From the NCBI GenBank assembly GCA_014529385.2, contig CM043953.1, positions 67,948,372 to 68,012,371 of the forward strand: a stretch of 64,000 nucleotides of DNA. Reading direction: 5' to 3'. Position numbers and translations under genes: made by a program. The notes under the pieces were generated by a model that saw only the letters and a program-made list of their open reading frames with translations, was not told the DNA's origin and searched no databases. Shown piece by piece: positions 32,206-42,599 of this stretch. Within the stretch, counting starts at the first letter, position 1. Every line of letters begins with the position of its first letter. Origin of the DNA: Adiantum capillus-veneris (lineage: Eukaryota; Streptophyta; Polypodiopsida; Polypodiales; Pteridaceae).

Positions 32206-33340
32206 ATGTTTAAGATTGATGTTGATTTGTTTGGTGCCACCATAGAGGATCCCCCTACAGGGAAAGGTATGCAACCCCATGTCCATGGTATAGGTGCAGA
32301 ACAAGTGGTGGATATGCTAAGCGATGACCTAACCAAGCATGCAAAGGAGAGTTATTTCCAACTTTGTGATTCTTATCCTAACCTTTTTGCAACAGAGTAC
32401 AAGGATTTACGAGGGGCGAGAGAGGAGCGGAGCACAAGATTATGCTTAACAAAGGATACAAGCCGAAGGCGCAGAAGTTGAGAAGGTTGGGGGAGATCCA
32501 GATAGAAGCCCTATGGCAAGATATTAGTAAGCTTTGGACGCAAGTATCATCTATCCACTGAAGGAGTCTGAGTGGGTCTCGCCCGTGGTCATCACTCCAA
32601 AGAAAATGGGAAATGGAGAGTGTGTGTCGACTACAAAACATTGAATGCAGCTACCAAACAAAACCACTACCCTTTGCATTCCAATATAAAATCTTAAACC
32701 AAATAGAAGGCCATGAAAGATATTTGATTATGGATGGTTTTTCAGAGTAACTCCAAATAGGTATTGCACTTGAAGACGAGCTGAAGATGAGTTGAAGACT
32801 ACTTTTATTTGCCCTTGGGGTGTTTTTCTTATCACAGAATGTCATTTGGCTTGGTGAATGCATATGCCACCTTTCAAGATTGGATGAACAAGGTATTTGG
32901 GTCCTATTTGGGAAGGTTCTTTAGGGTGTTTATGGATGATATTGGATGCTACAGCTCTAGGTCATAGCATCTAGCGAAGCTATAGTTGTGTTTTCAAAGG
33001 CTCGATATAGAAGATGGGCAATTGAACCCTAAGAAGTGTAAGTTCGCACAACCTCGTGCACATTTGTTGGGTCGTGCGGTGTCACAAAATGGGATAGAGG
33101 CTTTACCCAGAGAAGGTGAAGGCTCTAGTGGTAATGGAGCCTCCATCAAGTGCCCAAGACTTGGCTTCATTTGTACATAAGCTAAAATATTTGTGGCAGT
33201 TCTTTTGGATGCTTTCACAGTACGTGTATCCTTTGCAGAAGAAGGCCCAGTAGGTGCATGGTTTCCAGTGGGATGAAGAAGCACAAGAGCCTTTTGACAG
33301 GGTGAAGGAAATTCTATGTCAATTGTCAGCAATGTTGTCC
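32206..33340 (+). pseudogene. reverse transcriptase, several frames
   Basis: Acidic linker DVDLFGATIEDPP, then YFQLCDSYPNLFATEYKDLRG. Frameshifted RT blocks follow: LKESEWVSPVVITPK, CVDYK, MSFGLVNAYATFQ, VFMDDIGCYSS (near 32935) and LNPKKCKFAQPRAHLLG. Each corresponds to an E1 segment. Confidence 0.85.
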
Positions 33341-34170
33341 AAACTGTGAAGACAATTTCTATGTTGCCATGACAGTGGGAACTGTGGCTATTGGAGCGGT
33401 GTTGTTGTAGAAGGTAGGCAGGAGCTACAAGCCCATTTATTTCGAGAGCAGGGTGAAAAAGTGTTGGGAAAATGACATACATTGAAGCGGAGCAATGGGT
33501 GATGGCTTTAGTTTTTGCTTGTAGGAAGTTCAAAGTGCATCTAATTGTACGCAAGTTTTATGTGCTCACATCTAACAATCTATTGTCTGAGGTGGTGCTG
33601 CATTTGAAGCTAGGGAAGCGCATTATGAAGTGGGTATTGGAGCTTGAGAAGTTTGAGTTTGAATTCAAAATCAACCATACTAGCCGGTCCCACTTAGCAA
33701 ATATTTTGGTCAATAAGGGTGTTGATATGCCAACGTATCCAAGGGTGGTGTGAGATGAAGCTAAAGAGGGGTCAGACTTTCCATATGGTTTGACGAAGCG
33801 TATCGAAGAGTAGTGCAAAAGGCAGGAGATGGTGTGGTGATACAAGACCCGCATGGCAAAGTAATTTTTTCAAAGGCTTACAACTTGGAGGATGTCCACA
33901 TCAACAATGAGGTGGAGTACCTCATTCTTCATTTGGGTCTGATGCAGTGTGTAGATTTTGGCATTTCCAAGCTAGTGGTAAAAAGTGATGCTTTATTGGT
34001 TATCAAGCAACTTTTAGGCCAGTGGCAGGTAAAACGGGATTCTTTGGAGCATTGATGTTTTCCCATTGAAAAGCAAGGATTTTTGAAGCGGTCCAATTCG
34101 AGCATGTCAAGAGAGGGGAAAACCAAGAGGCAGACGAGCTAGCTAGTAGCAAGGTACAGGTGCATATAAC
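33341..34170 (+). pseudogene. RNase H and aRH, broken
   Basis: EAEQWVMALVFACRKFKVHL through KINHTSRSHLANIL corresponds to E1 RNase H. Then a stop, WFDEAYRR (Gly to Glu in the first aRH motif), NNEVEYLILHLGL (Glu to Val beside the second motif), VKSDALLVIKQL, and frameshifted NQEADELAS. Confidence 0.85.
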
Positions 34171-34194
34171 AAATTTATATGTGGCACCAACTAC

Positions 34195-35502
34195 TTATGC
34201 AGGTAGAGAGACTCTGAAAAAAGTAGAGGATTTTTTTAGCGTAGGCCAATGTCCAAAAGGTTTGTCAAAGGTACAAAGAAGAAGGATTGTGTAAAAGGTC
34301 AATAAATTCACATTGGTAGGTGAAGACTTAATGACACATCGTCGAGACAGAGTTCTAAGGAGAGTGTTGCATAAAGAGGAGAGTAGCATGGTGCTAGAGC
34401 AATGTCATGAAGAGAGCCAACAACAAGGTAAAGACCAGGTATTGTTTTGAGTGCTAAGAGAAGGTTTTTGGTGGCCCTCCATTGTACGAGATGTACATTA
34501 TTGGTGCAAGACTTGTTACGAATGTCAAACCATGGGGGAAAGGCAGTTGGTAGCAAAATCACAGGAGGCTACAATAGCCCAAAATGATTTTGAGGTGGGG
34601 ATTGGATGCTATTGGTCCACTCCCAAAGTTGACAAGTGGTAAAAGGTATATTGTGGTGGCCATTGACTACTGCATAGGTAGGTTGAGGCCAAGGCAGTCA
34701 AGGAGGTGAATACACATGTTGTAGCTTAGTTTGTCTTTGATTGCATTTCTTGCCCATTTCGAGCACCATGGGTGCTCCTTTCTAATAGAATCAAGGGTTT
34801 AGGAGCAAGATGATGCGTACATTAGTAGAGAAGTTGGGCATTCAGCATCGGTTTTCTTCGCACTATCATCCCCAATGCAATGGTCTAGTAGAGAGTGCTA
34901 ATGGGTAGATCATTAAAATGTTGAGGAAGTATGTGTACAAACAGCAGACAGAGTGGGAGCCGAACCTTGAAAAGTGTTTGTGGGCGTATGAGACATCTTA
35001 TAAGGTGGCTGCAAATTTCACTCCATTTGAGCTAGGTTATGATAAAGAGGTAGTGCTGCCACTACATGCACAACTAGGAGCTTTGAAGGGTATGTGGCGA
35101 GTCGGTGTCACTCAGCATAGTGTTTTACAAGATCGGATTGTTAGCCTTGAAGCATTGCAAATGCACCGAGGGGTAGTGGCAGATTTCGATGTGAAGCAAT
35201 GGGAGAAGCGGATAGCGAAAGTCAATCAAAACCTACCAGATAAAGGGATAAAGGAAGGCAACCTTGTGATGATATATGAAAGCTATCTTCATTTTCCTTT
35301 CCATAAGAAGTTCAAAAAGAATTGGATAGGTCCATACAAAGTACATGAAGCTTTTCCTAACAGACCTGTCAACTGGTACAGGCTTAACAGTAAGTTTCTC
35401 AAGCATAGGGTGAATGGTGTGTGGCTTAAGCCGTACTTTGACAGGAGCTTAGTGCATGATGTACGTCAAATTGTGAACAAGGGGGTTGGGCGACCAGCCT
35501 AA
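34195..35502 (+). pseudogene. integrase, broken
   Basis: Zinc finger ..EQCHEESQQQGKD..RDVHYWCKTCYECQ, in which the second His is replaced by Gln. The core is frameshifted (DAIGPLPK region near 34610, NGLVESANG near 34885), then a 194-codon open stretch from 34918 covering the rest of the core and the GPY/C-terminal domain (WIGPYKVHEAFPN, HRVNGVWLKPYFD). Confidence 0.87.
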
Positions 35503-35640
35503 AGAGAGGAAGTATGCAATGGAGAAGAGGCCTTGTACATATTTTATACATACAGTTGTGGTTTGTTATGTTTGCCCAGTTATCAGCTCAATGTTGCAGT
35601 TTTAGGTTTAATAAATGTTTGTGATTGAACATGACTGTTC

Positions 35641-35850
35641 AACGCGGGGGTTGGACAATGTTGGTGCCACCAAAGATGGTCGATGCTGGGAAGTGGTTAA
35701 ACTAGTGATATGGGTGTCTACACGTGCAAGCTAAGGGGCTAAAGTAGGTATAAAGGTCTTGGGCAAGTAGGTGACAATGGAAATGTAGCATGTGCCAGGA
35801 CATTACAGAGGCTTTACCATACACAGAGTCTCAATAGAAGCTCCACAGAT
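35641..35850 (+). repeat. polypurine-like tract and start of 3' LTR
   Basis: AACGCGGGGGTTGGACAATGT, then TGGTGCCACCAAAG at 35662, parallel to E1. The LTR can be followed to about 35850, where LINE sequence begins. The rest of the LTR is absent. Confidence 0.6.
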
Positions 35851-35854
35851 TGCA

Positions 35855-36706
35855 GAGTGTTGTTTTCAGAGGATACGGTTTAGGCATCTGCGGGAGGACC
35901 TGTGGCATCGATCCAGACCCAGCAGATCTTGAGACATGCCACTTGCGGCTTTGGGCTTGGGAGAGTTTCCCTCTAACACGAGTGCAATGGGACCCTGTAG
36001 AGTGGTTCTGGAAAGACCCCTTCTCCTCAGCTGGTCACCCTGGAACCCCCTACTTTCAGTACACAGTTCGTCTAGGGGGGGCGCCACATACTGGCAGCAT
36101 GGAGAGAGGCTCACGCTGCTGCAGCACTTCATTGGCAGGACGAGGGTCTCATAGATAAGTTCTTGTCAGGTTTCTAAGAGCGGTTGTGGGACTCCAGACA
36201 ACCGAGGAGAGTCACTTTGTTCCAGTGGCTAGTTGCACGCACAGCTACGCAATCGGGGGTCTGCTAGTACACAGTGGCTTTTCAGCATCTTGTGGCTATC
36301 CTTTGGAGAGTCAGAGACACTGTCTGTGGGATTGTCCCATGGCACAGCAGGTTTAGCTTCGAGTTCTTCGTTTGATGCCGGCTCTTTACACAGCTCAACA
36401 ATATACTTGGGGTGCTGCAGCCTGGTCCACTCTCATGGACCCTATGCTCCATTTTGAGCTAGCTTCCACCAGCAGGATGATAGTGATCCAAGGGGATCAA
36501 CCTTCACTTCAGTCTGTCATAGAGCTTACCCCCCAAGAGTGTTGCAATGAGAGAGAGGTGTGTTGGGAGCTCGTCTGTGGCCGACAGTCTGGTTCATTTG
36601 GCAGGTCCGCTGCTTTCGCATCGTCAAGGCTCGCCCTGTCCCACCAACAGAAACTGTTCGTGATTTTGGTTGGAGCTGATTCACACTCTCAGAGGCCAGT
36701 TTGAGA
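35855..36706 (+). pseudogene. LINE (non-LTR retrotransposon) ORF2 C-terminus
   Basis: The shifting frames together give WFWKDPFSSAGHPGTPYFQY, ALHWQDEGLIDKFLSGF, ERLWDSRQPRRVTLFQWLVA, then CGYPLESQRHCLWDCPMAQQV-LRVL and a 100-residue tail. This is the zf-RVT region downstream of a plant LINE reverse transcriptase: the RVTLFQWL and ES-x-x-H-C-L-W-D-C-P signature. There are at least two stops and two frameshifts. The RT itself is not present, as expected for a 5'-truncated LINE. Confidence 0.75.
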
Positions 36707-36967
36707 CTCCAGGGCAGCTCCAACGCATGCGGGAGCGCAGAGAGGCTTTCGTGCGACTCTAGCACCCAGGGCCTTTCTTCACCATGGCACTACCGTCCAC
36801 CTGTGTGGCTCTTTCCTCCTCCCATCTCATGATTTAGCCCCCATTGTACATATTTTGTTCTCACTAGGAGAGTCTCCCCTTGTTGATGTAGCCCTCTCTA
36901 GTAGAGGTGGTTGTAGCCCTATGGGCAGTTTCATTAACTAATGGAAGGATCTTTTTCAAGATCGTAT
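36707..36967 (+). other. LINE 3' tail, non-coding
   Basis: Continues the LINE frame briefly (TPGQLQRMRERREAF) and then becomes non-coding. No poly-A is visible. It ends at the gene-like segment at 36968. Confidence 0.4.
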
Positions 36968-37324
36968 TCAGATGCCTCTTTGCTGAAGATATCTTCGACG
37001 AAAGTAATCAGCTACAAGCATGACATCATTCACATTTCCATCAACTGTTTCAAAACTACAAGTAAACAAGTCACCATAAGCTAGATATCTTCGACGAAAG
37101 TAATCAGCTACAAGCATGACATCATTCACATTTCCATCAACTGTTTCAAAACTACAAGTAAACAAGTCACCATAAGCTAGATTGTTTGTTGTCATGCACT
37201 CTTTTGAAGCTGGTACTGCATACGTATTATTCATCTCTTTCACGTCCGTAAAGTCCACTAGGGCTCCGGAAAAGATAGGTCGCTTTATCCAAAACCCGTT
37301 CAAAATGAAAAATAGCCGGCTCAA
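36968..37324 (-). pseudogene. gene-like minus-strand frame with duplicated 32-residue block
   Basis: 118 codons. A block starting AYGDLFTCSFETVDGNVND and ending FRRRYL occurs twice in a row, in frame, because of an exact 96-bp duplication. The N-terminal part (FSGALVDFTDVKEMNNTYAV) is protein-like. It might be an exon of a cellular gene; the family is unknown to me. A second minus-strand segment at 37373-37573 could be an upstream exon. Confidence 0.35.
36985..37180. repeat. perfect 96-bp tandem duplication
   Basis: The unit starting ATATCTTCGACGAAAG at 36989 is repeated from 37085 with no difference seen. The length is a multiple of three, so the frame is kept. Confidence 0.95.
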
Positions 37325-37372
37325 ATTTGGGCAAGAAGGTTCTCAAGCCGAATCAAATTACGCAATTTTTAG

Positions 37373-37573
37373 TTATAATATGAGATTTTCCGTGTGAGTA
37401 TCCCTCTCAAAATTACAGTTAGCCTGCTCACATGCATGTGAAAAGGTTCCAAAGCCGGGCCCACAAAAAATGTTTCCTGGGCCCTGAAGTCCACTCTTTG
37501 GGAACATAATCACATCATGATCCACCTCTCTGCATATGCTTACATCATCAAAAAATGATGCATCACTGTCCAA
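37373..37573 (-). pseudogene. gene-like minus-strand segment, unidentified
   Basis: About 70 codons, containing SDASFFDDVSICREVDHDV and GLQGPGNIFCGPGFGTFSH. The composition is protein-like with a Gly/Pro/Phe-rich core. No start or splice boundary can be fixed with confidence. It may belong with the frame at 36968-37324. Confidence 0.3.
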
Positions 37574-37820
37574 GAAAGATGATCTCTCATCATCTATGCT
37601 CTTTCAAGAAGTCCATGCACGCAACATCTATGCCTAAGCGATCAAGCAAGGTGCCAATAAATAAGAACATTTCTATTTCTGCATCTACTATCCTTACTGG
37701 TACATACTGGTAGGGTTAAAAACAAATTCATTAGTAGGAAGATTCCCCCCCTTTCCCCTCTCCCCGCCCTCCTCTGCTCTCCACAACCCTGCCCGCGAGC
37801 TCTCCTTCCCACAACCTTGC

Positions 37821-37825
<5 letters not shown>

Positions 37826-37904
<79 letters not shown>

Positions 37905-37915
37905 TTCTGAGGCCT

Positions 37916-37949
<34 letters not shown>
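37826..37949. repeat. (AC)n-(AG)n-(AC)n microsatellites
   Basis: AC at 37826-37868, AG at 37869-37901 and AC at 37922-37949. Reading frames across it are low complexity. Confidence 0.95.
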
Positions 37950-37952
<3 letters not shown>

Positions 37953-38155
37953 ATTACTCCCCCCTCGTCGAAGGTGCTGCTTCCCCTCCCTCTAACCATC
38001 GTCGTCGCCATACCTCCCCCCCACTCCATGCATGCCTTGTCTCCTTACGTTCTTACCTTCTCTCCTACTAACACCCAAGCAGCCTATGTCTAAACTCCAT
38101 GGCTTCTTACACAAGAGCCCTAGCTTTTACAGGTTCTTGAGCGACAAGGCCTTTG

Positions 38156-38158
<3 letters not shown>

Positions 38159-38232
<74 letters not shown>

Positions 38233-38272
38233 GCATGCACTCACGCTGAGAGGCCTTTGCTATCGTAGGGGT

Positions 38273-38306
<34 letters not shown>
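38159..38306. repeat. (CT)n-(AC)n and (GC)n-(GA)n microsatellites
   Basis: CT at 38159-38210, AC to 38231, then a GC run (38272-38287) passing straight into GA (38287-38306). Confidence 0.95.
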
Positions 38307-38437
38307 AGCATGCGTGTAGATGGCCTTTTTATAGGGAGTGTGTTTGAAGGGGGAGGCCAAATTCACCGCAAAGGATCGTATCTTCACGGATTCCATTTAA
38401 TTTCTACTTTTTTTAAGTCGTAAGTACATACTCAAGC

Positions 38438-38800
38438 ACTTCAATTTCTTGCTTCAAGTTGCAAAAGCTCCAATAGTGCGCATCCATCTCTTAACATCTT
38501 GGAGCCGTAACTTCTCATTCTTTCATTCATTTTAACGAGTATTTCATCAAGGGCAATCATCTTTGCAACTTCACAGCTTGCCAACTGCAGTATTCGAATC
38601 AATTGATCCTCCGTGGAGCCACCAAAACAATGACAAAGAAAGTGCCGAAGCAGGGCACCTCTATAGCTTGGCTTCACAGCCTGTTTGGAATAGTTACAAC
38701 TAGTCAAAAACGACTTGCACTCACCTTCCTCGAGACTGCCTCTGTAATGCAACTCTTAACTCTCAAGCATGGGGTCTTTACAGTAAAAGGCCACCCCAAG
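38438..38800 (-). CDS. two-exon gene fragment, unidentified (3' end)
   Basis: The minus strand shows an open stretch (SLSLGWPFTVKTPCLRVKSC) ending TCGAGGAAG|GTGAGTGC at 38725. A 44-nt candidate intron (38681-38724) ends CCAAACAG|GC, and an open 3' exon follows (AVKPSYRGALLRHFLCHCFG, DQLIRILQLASCEVAKMIAL, LKxEARN end) to a stop near 38438. Exon phases agree only if the intron is removed. Forty-four nucleotides is short for a plant intron, so a frameshift is possible instead. The sequence is helical and looks like a genuine cellular protein end; I cannot name it. Confidence 0.4.
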
Positions 38801-39039
38801 CTGAGCGAAAGCGAATCGACCTCAGGCATGGGATTACAGCACCTGCCAACCATGTTGAGACAGAAGAAGAAGAAGAAGAAGATTGTTTTTACGTCGTAGG
38901 AAAAAACCATATACATATACCTGCATCAGCCCTAAAGGTCCCTCTTTCTTGAAAGAAACAAAAATTCTGCAAGCTCTCACCTGCAGTAAACACAGATCAT
39001 CAAAGCATAACTTTCTTATTGCTAGTATAAGAGCATTTC

Positions 39040-40640
39040 TTTTTGAATCTGGGACCTCAAAAGAATATGTCCTTGGCCAAGGTCTCCATCATCCAAGGGA
39101 TATGCTTGACATGGCTACCTATGAACCACTCAGAAGATTGCCAATCCTGTCAGGGTTTGCAAAGCATCTGTCTTCTCGTACCAAACACAAGGAGTTCGCT
39201 TCCGCAACCTATAAACCTTGTCGCTCGATCCTAGAGATACCGGAAGGTTTCTCCACATACACCACCACCTCTAAATCACTATTGAGAAAGGACTCGTAGA
39301 CCCATTTGACACCAATGACCTTTAGCTTCTGTGGCCTCAGAAGCTAAAGGTTTCTCCACATACACCACCACTTCTAAATCACTATTGAGAAAGGACTCGT
39401 AGACCTGTGGCCTCAGAACCGACTCCTATGTAGCATTCCTCATTCCTCTTGATGGAATCGATCTCTACGCCTCTTCCACTTTGGTTGTGGAAGTGCCTCC
39501 TCAACTTAAAGGAAGAGGTTCTCTATCCTTTGCAAGTGAGGACATAAGGGAATAGTTCACCTACAATAAAGCTCATCAATGTCAACTTTTTGCAACCGGT
39601 GAGACCGCCTCTTAGTATCCGAAGGACACTCATGGAAAGTCGGAAACCACAGCATCTCCCAAAGTATCCAGCAACCACCTTGGTAACTTGAAAGATTTGC
39701 CCCCACTCTTGGGAGCAACAGGTATCTCCTCCTCATTATCCACACTGATAAAAACTGCATAGAATGCATTTCACTTTCCGGAGCCTAAGGGACAGGAGCC
39801 AGAGAAGAGGGTTCATTATCTAGAGGAGACTCGAGAGGAATCATCATCAAGATCACCAAGGAGGTAAATCCGGAGATAGAGTGGAAGACCTAGAAGCCGA
39901 AGCACCCTCTGAAGGAATATGCTCGTCAAAGACTACATTGTGGCTAATCACGATCTCCTTCCTATCTAGATCATAAAGTCGATATCACTTGGAAAGAGTA
40001 TCGCAGCCAACAAAAAAAATCCGGTTGGACCTTAGAGTCAAACTTGCCCCTCTACTTCTTCAGAACATGGACATAGCCATCATTCTAAAAAATCGGGAAT
40101 GGGAGACATTGCACTTTCCACAAAAGCAAGCCTCAAATGGAGTCTGACAAGGGAGCCAAGTCGTAGGAGACCAGTTGAGGGTATGAACAGCTCTAGCAAC
40201 AGCATCTGCCCACAAAGATTTAGAAAGATTGAGATGCCCAAGCATAGTTCAGTCCTATTCTTCAACTCCACTACTTGGGGGAAATCCAGTATTTGCAAGC
40301 TTTGGCTTGATGCCATTGTTTGCACAACACAATACAAAAGCCTTGGAACCCTTATTCGCAAAAATAGTCTTCACTTGCTTGCCTAATTTCTGATCCGTAA
40401 TTGTATGCCGATTCTTGAAAATCTCAAAGACCTCATCTTAGAACTCGAGGAAGTATAACCAAGTAAGCGGCTGAAATCATCAACCAGCAACATAAAATTG
40501 AAAGCATTGGCTAAGGACAAAATCTGCAAAGGTCCACAAAAGTCAGTGTGAACCAACTGCAACACTGGAGTAGCTCAGCATGTAGAGTGCTTTAGAATAG
40601 CCTCTCTATGTTGCTTCCCACAAATACACGAAGTGCATTG
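39040..40640 (-). pseudogene. Copia integrase and RT start, decayed
   Basis: Reading down: pre-integrase CTSCICGKQHREAIL (about 40640), integrase core LQLVHTDFCGPLQ with DDFSR (from 40565), NRTELCLG / HLNLSKSLWADAVARAVHTLN (from 40330), FVGCDTLSK and YDLDRKEIVISHNVVFDE (about 40010-39920). Then an RT fragment, YESFLNSDLEVVVYVEKPSG (about 39400-39240). Frameshifts and stops are common. Gag-protease and RNase H are missing. It is cut near 40690-40720 by the LTR of element Y2. Confidence 0.82.
39245..39420. repeat. direct duplication inside the Copia RT remnant
   Basis: The block GGTTTCTCCACATACACCAC..GAAAGGACTCGTAGACC at 39245-39302 recurs at 39347-39404 with one mismatch. CTGTGGCCTCAGAA also occurs at 39331 and 39404. 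The repeat period is about 102 bp. Confidence 0.85.
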
Positions 40641-40719
40641 TCCTTGCTTACTCCCAACATTGGGTAGGGTATAAATCATCTATTACAAAATGCATGACAA
40701 AGAGCATCAATATTCAAAC

Positions 40720-41801
40720 TGTCACAAATTGCTGATGTGTCAAGCCAATGAAGAACGAAGCCAACCTGCAGATCCCGACTTAAGAGGTCTAAACCGTAAG
40801 ATGCAGAGGCAGCAGAAGAAGAAGAAGCAGAATAATGCCCACCAACTTATGGGACCCCGTCCAATGGGGCCCAAGTGACCTAAAGACATTTAAATAAAGC
40901 AGGACCACACACGCGCTGAAACTCTAGCATGGAGAATTGATGACATGGCAATTGCTGTACGGATTTTCGCAATCTACGCTAACTTGCTGACATGGCAGCT
41001 TGTACGAATTTCCGCAATCTGCGCTGACTTGCTGACATGGTAGCTTGTACGGATTTCCGTGATTTACGCTGTGGCTAATTTCCAGCGCCAGCTTTTGGGC
41101 TAGATGCTTTTGAGTTTCAAGCTTTTCATGTAACTGCTTTTCAAGGCCAAGGGCCTTCAAATATGTGCAAAGGGCTCATTCTCTGGCACTCTTCTAGGTG
41201 AAGGTGCAGAGCTTGAGTACCGGCATTGTACTTAGTTCAAGCAATATAAAGAAGTACCGAAAGGGGCGCCAAGGTTTGGGGCCAGTGCTCTCTTGGGTTG
41301 GAGTTCCGCCACTCCCATTTCGTGTGTCATGCATCTCTTTCAGTTCAGTTTTTATTGAAGTGCTAAAATTTGTTAAGACTTACACCACTCTGCTGCTTCA
41401 CAGGTCTAGGGCATACATGTACGGCTGGTTGCATATGCATATAGACTACATTGTCCAGCCGCCCACTTCTCCGGCCGCCCACCTTGCTCGAGCGCCCTCA
41501 TATTTCATTTATTCCTTGTTGGGTTGTGGGAGACTTTTCCAGGCATTGCAGTACCTCCCCTTGGGCCCCTATTTATGGGGCCCGGGGGTACCCACTTCCA
41601 CACATCTGGTTATTGTGTATTGGGTCTTCTGCTCATGGTAGTCATGGGGGACTGATCGCCCCCTCTTCCACCACATCTAGCGTTTGTGTCCTCTGTCTCT
41701 CTCTCTTTCCCCCCTCTCTCACGCTTCCGCGCACGTGCACTCTCACAAAATTTTGTTCAGTTTGTTCTTTTCCGTTGGCACGTGGTGCCGTCCTTGTTAT
41801 A
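40720..41801 (+). repeat. 5' LTR of Y2 (family Y, with extra segment)
   Basis: Starts TGTCACAAATTGCTG at 40720. To about 41320 it matches the Y2 3' LTR (44074-44654) and, more loosely, the Y1 LTR (59014-59582). It includes a 46-bp tandem motif (GACATGGCAGCTTGTACG..TTTCCGC) in three units at 40940-41065. From about 41330 to 41801 the sequence differs and ends TTGTTATA before a primer site, like Y1 TTGTTACA. The middle may be an insertion or a recombinant with another LTR. Confidence 0.65.
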
Positions 41802-41802
41802 G

Positions 41803-41814
41803 TGGTATCACAGC
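41803..41814 (+). promoter_or_regulatory. primer-binding site, tRNA-iMet, one mismatch
   Basis: TGGTATCACAGC, differing from TGGTATCAGAGC at one base. It is placed after an LTR end exactly as in Y1 (59584). Confidence 0.75.
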
Positions 41815-41871
41815 TTCAAGCGTGTGCTTTTCTGAAAGCATATTGGTCCTACCAAAGAGGAGACAGAGCAA

Positions 41872-42180
41872 GATGGCGCTTCCAAAGTTCACCGGAAATT
41901 TTATATAAAGAATCTTTGTACCCCGACCTCGGACATCGCGCATCGGGTGCGCTCCCGTCTTCATCACTTTGTCTTACAGGGCATAAGCCAAAAAGGTCAC
42001 TTGTAAAGAAGAATCAAAACTTTTTTTTCGAGCTGCCGTTTTTCTCAAAGGTAGTGCCATGCAGTGGTGGATGTCTATAGCTACCAAGCCGCACACTCCA
42101 AGGACTTGGCAAGCTTTCAAGAAAATTTTTACCCGAATTTATATGGTTTCTGGCAGCTTCTGGCAGCTTCTCACAGAGTA
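41872..42180 (+). pseudogene. gag start of Y2, frameshifted
   Basis: MALPKFTGNF soon after the primer site, then after stops FLKGSAMQWW and PRTWQAFKKIFTRIY. This is the W-W and W-x-x-F pattern of Retrotrans_gag. Nothing of protease or pol follows within Y2. Confidence 0.65.
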
Positions 42181-42190
42181 GGGTATCCTA

Positions 42191-42580
42191 AAATGCTTGC
42201 CACGAAAACCCTTGCAGATTACGACTTGGAATTTCTCAACATCTCTCATCAAATGTCTCTTCCCGAGCTAAAACCCTTGGAGGTCCAATGTGATTGCCAT
42301 GTCTTGGGACTACCATCACCGCCACAGGAACCTTGCTTGTCGAGGCTTGTTTCGACTATTCAAGAGCTTATGGACCATGCCGAAATGCTTGCCACGGAAA
42401 CCCTTGCAGATTACGACTTGGAATTTCTCGACATCTCTCATCAGGTGTCTCTTCCCGAGCTAAAAACCTTGGAGGTCCAATGTGATTGCCAGGTCTTGGG
42501 ACTACCATCACCGCCATAGGAACATTGCTTGTCGAGGCTTGTTTCGACTATTCAAGAGCTTATGGAACATGTCACGGACG
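42191..42580. repeat. 192-bp in-frame tandem duplication
   Basis: Units start at 42191 and 42383 (AAATGCTTGCCACG..). Each encodes 64 residues (MLATxTLADYDLEFLxISHQ .. VLGLPSPP) and they differ at only a few sites. The second ends at a TAG beside the conserved PP. It lies at the end of the Y2 gag remnant. Confidence 0.9.
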
Positions 42581-42599
42581 GCTACAACCTTATGGTAAA

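Larger units (their letters stand above)
28692..35850 (+). mobile_element. second Tat-like Ty3 element, decayed, with nested LTR element
   Basis: A sibling of E1 on the plus strand: gag, protease, RT, RNase H, aRH and integrase in the same order with clear residue-by-residue similarity, ending in a polypurine-like tract (35641-35661) and the start of a 3' LTR. It lacks the gag N-terminus and the 5' LTR. Many frameshifts and stops show it is older than E1. A 1.9-kb LTR element interrupts gag at 28770-30670. Confidence 0.88.

Noticed and set aside
36233-36457. Separate small gene in the LINE tail
   Set aside because: It is one of three frames of the frameshifted zf-RVT region.
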